Source: Caulobacterales bacterium (GTDB lineage Bacteria > Pseudomonadota > Alphaproteobacteria > Caulobacterales > Caulobacteraceae). From it: 9,826 nt of DNA. The stretch lies in contig CANKEA010000029.1 in assembly GCA_947480815.1 (NCBI GenBank), positions 1 through 9,826 on the forward strand, read 5' to 3'. A program made the position numbers and the translations under genes. This document shows, one piece after another, positions 7,332 to 9,826 of the stretch. The notes below the pieces were generated by a model, which did no database searches, was not told the DNA's origin, and saw nothing but the letters and a program-made list of their open reading frames with translations. Numbering within the stretch: position 1 is the first letter of the stretch; the number at the start of each line of letters is the position of its first letter.

Positions 7332-7352
7332 AGACAAGAGGTTGAAAGCTCC

Positions 7353-7868
7353 ATGGAAGACCTGACCTCGGCGCGCCGCGACCTGCTTATCGGTGGCCTG
7401 ATGGCCGCCATGATGGCCTCACTGGCCGGTGAAACTTCGGCCAGCCCGCTCAATCCCGAACAGACCATCATCATCCCCAAGGCCAAGATTCCGTGGGCCC
7501 CTAATCCGGCCTATCCCGCCGGGTGCCAGGACAACTGTGTGCTGGTCGGCGATATCAACAAGCCTGGCCTCTACCTCACCCTGATCCGTTGGTACCCCGG
7601 CTACATGAGCGCACCGCACACCTATGTGACCGACCGCATTTGCATGGTGTTGTCTGGGGATTGGTACTGCAACAGCGGCCCAGACTTCGACCCGGCAATG
7701 ACCGTTCCTGTCCCGGCTGGCAGCTTCGTTCGCCGCGTTGCCGGGACGCCACACTATGACGGTGTTCCATCGGGCAAGCCGCAACCTTGTGAAGTGGCTG
7801 TGTTTGGCATGGGTCCGGTCCAGTACAAGCTGACCGATCCAACAAAGCCGGGCTGGCGTGCCGCCTAG
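7353..7868 (+). CDS. Exported cupin-like protein (171 aa)
   Basis: A small single-cupin protein with an N-terminal export signal. SARRDLLIGG (6-15) followed by a hydrophobic stretch and TSA|SP (cleavage near 30) resembles a twin-arginine (Tat) signal, although a Sec signal is possible. The cupin core runs from about residue 72: LYLTLIRWYPGY, then PHTYVTDRICMVLSGDWY (88-105), VPVPAGSFVRRV (118-129) and GTPHYDG (131-137). The usual first-motif HxH is H89-T-Y91 and no clear glutamate follows, so only His89 and His134 remain as obvious metal ligands; metal binding may be altered or lost. Cysteines 58, 62, 97, 106 and 146 are present. ATG 7353 has AAGAGG 11 bases upstream. Related proteins are annotated only as cupin-domain proteins, so function is unknown. 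It stands between two gene relics yet is itself intact. Confidence 0.8.
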   Translation: MEDLTSARRDLLIGGLMAAMMASLAGETSASPLNPEQTIIIPKAKIPWAPNPAYPAGCQDNCVLVGDINKPGLYLTLIRWYPGYMSAPHTYVTDRICMVLSGDWYCNSGPDFDPAMTVPVPAGSFVRRVAGTPHYDGVPSGKPQPCEVAVFGMGPVQYKLTDPTKPGWRAA

Positions 7869-7981
7869 ACGCAAGCACCGTCCTGGCCTTAGCTGGGCCA
7901 TGGCCAAGTCGCCCAAGGAATCCATCTCGCGCTCGATGCGCATCGCAGACCTGGCTTTCGACCGGCACAAGCGGGGCGTCC

Positions 7982-8775
7982 GCAGTTCGACCTGCGTTAG
8001 CCCTAACAACTAGCCGCCTCCCTATCCTGGCCGGCCTTTTGGGCCTGGCTTTTGCCGCCGTGGTGCTGCTGAATCTGGTCTTCGCTGTGCTGTATGTGCA
8101 GCAGCCCGACGCGGTGCTGAACCTGCGCCCTTACGACGTGATTGGGGCCATGTTCTTCAGTCTGGAGACCCTGGCCATCGTCGGCTAGGGTGGGATGGCC
8201 CCCAGCAGCACCTATGGCCATACGGTGGCGTCGACGAGATTCTGACGGGGATGACCTTCACGGCCATCTTCATCGGCATTTTGTTCGTGCGCTTCTCTCG
8301 GCCGCAGGCTCGAATTCTTTTCGCCGATGTGGCGGTAATCACGCTTCACAACGGCCTTCCAACCCTGATGCTGCGTATTGCCAATGGCCGGCTCACCCTG
8401 CTGACCCATGCCTTGGCGCGCCTTTCGGTGTTGACTGCAGAGACCTCACCCGAGGGAAGCGTGTTCCGCCAGGTACAAGGCCTCAAGTTGGTGCGCGACG
8501 ATATGCCGATCTTCCCCCTGACCTGGACCTTGATGCATGTGATTGATGAGACCAGTCCCTTGTTCGGCTTGGAGCCGGAAGCGTTGGAGGCGGGCAAGGC
8601 CCGCTTCTTCGTTTCTGTTCAGGCGCAGGACTCCGCCATGGGCGCCACTGTGCATGGCCTCAATACCTTCCTGCCCAGCCAGGTCGCTTATGGTAAGCGC
8701 TACAGCGACGCAGTGATGGTCGGCGACTCTGGCCGGATCATTACCGATATCTCGCGGCTCAGTCTGATCGAATAG
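7982..8775 (+). pseudogene. Inward-rectifier (KirBac-type) potassium channel, disrupted
   Basis: Frame one (from about 7982) reads TM1 (LPILAGLLGLAFAAVVLLNL, from 8018), then the pore helix and filter region DVIGAMFFSLETLAIVG. It meets a TAG at 8186-8188 exactly at the tyrosine of the K+ filter T-V-G-Y-G, and continues as GGMAPSSTYGHTVAS. Near 8234-8235 one base is missing. The protein then resumes in another frame as EILTG (8236-8250) followed by MTFTAIFIGILFVRFSRPQ (TM2 end, from 8251) and 174 residues of the cytoplasmic IRK C-terminal domain (ARILFADVAVI, LKLVRDDMPIFPLTWTLMH, DETSPLFGL). A functional channel cannot be made from this reading: the filter codon is a stop and the pore and gating domain are out of frame. 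The true 5' end is unclear; an ATG at 7900 in a different frame (MAKSPKES...) could be the old N-terminus, implying a further lesion. Sequencing error cannot be excluded, but two lesions argue for decay. Confidence 0.85.
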
Positions 8776-8788
8776 GGGCCAAGATGTG

Positions 8789-8800
8789 TGCCGCGCGGCA
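8789..8800. other. 12-base perfect palindrome in the spacer before the M20 peptidase gene
   Basis: TGCCGCGCGGCA is exactly self-complementary and sits 66 bases ahead of the GTG start at 8867, just after the channel pseudogene. It has no loop or T-run and so does not look like a terminator. It could be a protein-binding site, but chance palindromes of this kind are common in GC-rich DNA. Confidence 0.2.
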
Positions 8801-8866
8801 ATTCGCCATTGAGGGCAGGCCCCCCTCGGCGCAGTAATGGCCAGCAGGCCTTAAGGAAGTAAAACC

Positions 8867-9826
8867 GTGAAACCCACGAACACCATCTTCACCGCGGTCC
8901 TCGCGGCCTTGGTCTTTGCCCCCGCCTCCCAGGCTGCGCCGGCCAAGCCAGTCGCCGCTGCGGCCATCATCGGGGGTGCGGATTACAAGGCTGCCGTCGC
9001 CGCGCTCGATGCAGACTACGACCGCTATGTCAGCGAGATCGTCAAGCTGACGGAAATCCCGGCCCCGCCGTTCAAGGAGACCGCCAGAGGCAACGCCTAC
9101 ATGGCCATGTTAAGGGATGCGGGCCTCACCGATGTTGAGATGGATGGCATCGGCAATGTCATGGGTGTCCGTAAGGGAACCGGCAGTGGCAAGCTGATCG
9201 CAATCGCCGCCCACCAGGATACGGTGTTTCCGCAGGGCACCAACGTGACCGTCAAGCGCACTGGCTCAATCCTGGCAGCCCCTGGCGTTGGCGACGACAC
9301 CCGGGGTTTGGCAACGCTGCTGGCCTATATCCGCGCCATGGATAAGGCGGGGATCAAGACCAGAAACGACATCCTGTTCATTGGCAATGTGGGCGAGGAG
9401 GGCGAGGGCGATCTGCGCGGCATGCGCTATCTGTTCAGCCACAAGGGCCGGTACCACGACCGGATCAGCGCCTTCATCACCATGGATGGTGGCGGTGTCT
9501 TTGTGCTCAACGGTGCCACGGGCTCGAAGCGTTACCGCGTCACCTTCACCGGCCCTGGTGGACATTCCTACGGCAATTTCGGCATCGTCAATCCGATGGC
9601 GGCGCTTGCTCAGACCATCAGCCAGTTCGAGGCGATCGCTGTGCCGTCGAAGCCTAAGACCACTCACGTGGCCAGCGTGGTCGGTGGCGGCACCTCCGTT
9701 AATGCGATCCCGTTCAGTGTCTTTCTTGAGGTCGACATGCGCTCGGAGGATCCGGCCGAACTGGCCAAGGAGGAGCAGGCCTTCCTGGCCATCGTTCCCG
9801 CCGCCGTGGCGCAGGAGAACAAGATC
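8867..9826 (+). CDS. Exported M20-family metallopeptidase (N-terminal 320 residues, cut by window edge)
   Basis: A di-zinc amidohydrolase/peptidase of the M20 (PepT/CPG2-like) family, exported. I translated it from GTG 8867, preceded by AAGGAAG with 7-base spacing; it stays open to the last base. Residues 1-23 form a Sec signal (KPTN, hydrophobic core, SQA|AP). Metal-site motifs are all in place: AAHQDTV (His116, Asp118), GVGDDTRG (bridging Asp, probably Asp143), NVGEEGEG (Glu177 as general base, Glu178 as ligand) and FITMDGGG (Asp207). The lid/dimerisation domain follows with GPGGHSYG (His233) and VVGGGTSVNAIP (271-282). The last catalytic-domain His would lie beyond the window. The substrate, probably a peptide or N-acyl amino acid outside the cytoplasm, is not evident. 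It follows the channel pseudogene by 91 bases. Confidence 0.93.
   Translation, partial: MKPTNTIFTAVLAALVFAPASQAAPAKPVAAAAIIGGADYKAAVAALDADYDRYVSEIVKLTEIPAPPFKETARGNAYMAMLRDAGLTDVEMDGIGNVMGVRKGTGSGKLIAIAAHQDTVFPQGTNVTVKRTGSILAAPGVGDDTRGLATLLAYIRAMDKAGIKTRNDILFIGNVGEEGEGDLRGMRYLFSHKGRYHDRISAFITMDGGGVFVLNGATGSKRYRVTFTGPGGHSYGNFGIVNPMAALAQTISQFEAIAVPSKPKTTHVASVVGGGTSVNAIPFSVFLEVDMRSEDPAELAKEEQAFLAIVPAAVAQENKI

Noticed and set aside
6966..7337. Minus-strand open frame of 123 codons covering the hydrolase end and the gap
   Set aside because: No recognisable motif or ribosome binding site, and the plus strand of the same stretch carries the ParA-like pattern.
7419..8009. Minus-strand open frame of 196 codons opposite the cupin gene
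   Set aside because: Antisense shadow; the plus-strand cupin has a start, ribosome binding site, signal peptide and domain motifs.
8186..8188. TAG in the channel filter read as a recoded amino acid
   Set aside because: The frameshift shortly downstream would still destroy the protein, and nothing in the window (tRNA, recoding element) supports recoding.
8251..8775. Treating the 174-codon frame as a normal independent gene
   Set aside because: It begins within TM2 of the channel and the upstream half, including TM1 and the filter, is plainly present in another frame, so it is the 3' part of a broken gene.
8810..8827. Possible terminator (GAGGG / CCCTC) after the channel pseudogene
   Set aside because: The stem is short and imperfectly placed and is not followed by a T-run.
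1..9826. CRISPR array, tRNA or rRNA genes, complete insertion sequence, phage genes
   Set aside because: No regularly spaced repeats, tRNA-like cloverleaf, transposase motifs or terminal inverted repeats were seen on either strand.

Overview
The window is GC-rich, with alphaproteobacterial-looking gene content and strong third-position G/C bias. A member of Caulobacterales or Sphingomonadales would fit, but this rests on general impression and no phylogenetic marker is present. There are no RNA genes, CRISPR arrays, complete insertion sequences or origins that I can see.

Left half (1-4317, all on the minus strand): one four-gene transcription unit. It begins with an acyl-CoA dehydrogenase at the right and continues into the three subunits of glycolate oxidase, glcD, glcE and glcF, where glcF runs off the left edge. 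glcD/glcE and glcE/glcF overlap by 4 and 11 bases, which suggests translational coupling. GlcDEF oxidises glycolate (or a related D-2-hydroxy acid) to the 2-oxo acid and passes electrons through the FeS subunit to the quinone pool. The acyl-CoA dehydrogenase feeds electrons through ETF, so this is a redox unit for short organic acids and acyl-CoAs. Its substrate is not evident from sequence.

A 154-base divergent spacer (4318-4471) separates this unit from genes on the plus strand: a stand-alone MEKHLA-domain (PAS-like) protein (4472-4921) and a large exported alpha/beta hydrolase of the Abhydrolase_10 type (5003-7024).

Right part (7025-8866): a region with clear signs of decay. Between the hydrolase and the next gene lies a short relic that looks like the C-terminus of a ParA-type ATPase, with an in-frame TGA. 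An intact exported cupin-like protein follows (7353-7868). After it comes a broken inward-rectifier (KirBac-type) potassium channel. It carries a TAG exactly where the selectivity-filter tyrosine belongs and a one-base deletion about 50 bases further on. The window ends inside an exported M20-family metallopeptidase (8867 to the edge) with all visible metal-site residues in place.

Three intact plus-strand genes (hydrolase, cupin, M20 peptidase) encode proteins with export signals, so this side encodes cell-envelope functions. They are separated by gaps and relics and do not form an obvious single operon. I did not find a convincing undescribed multi-gene system. The most notable signals are the two relics, the IVD-like relocation of the catalytic glutamate in the acyl-CoA dehydrogenase, and its coupling to glcDEF.
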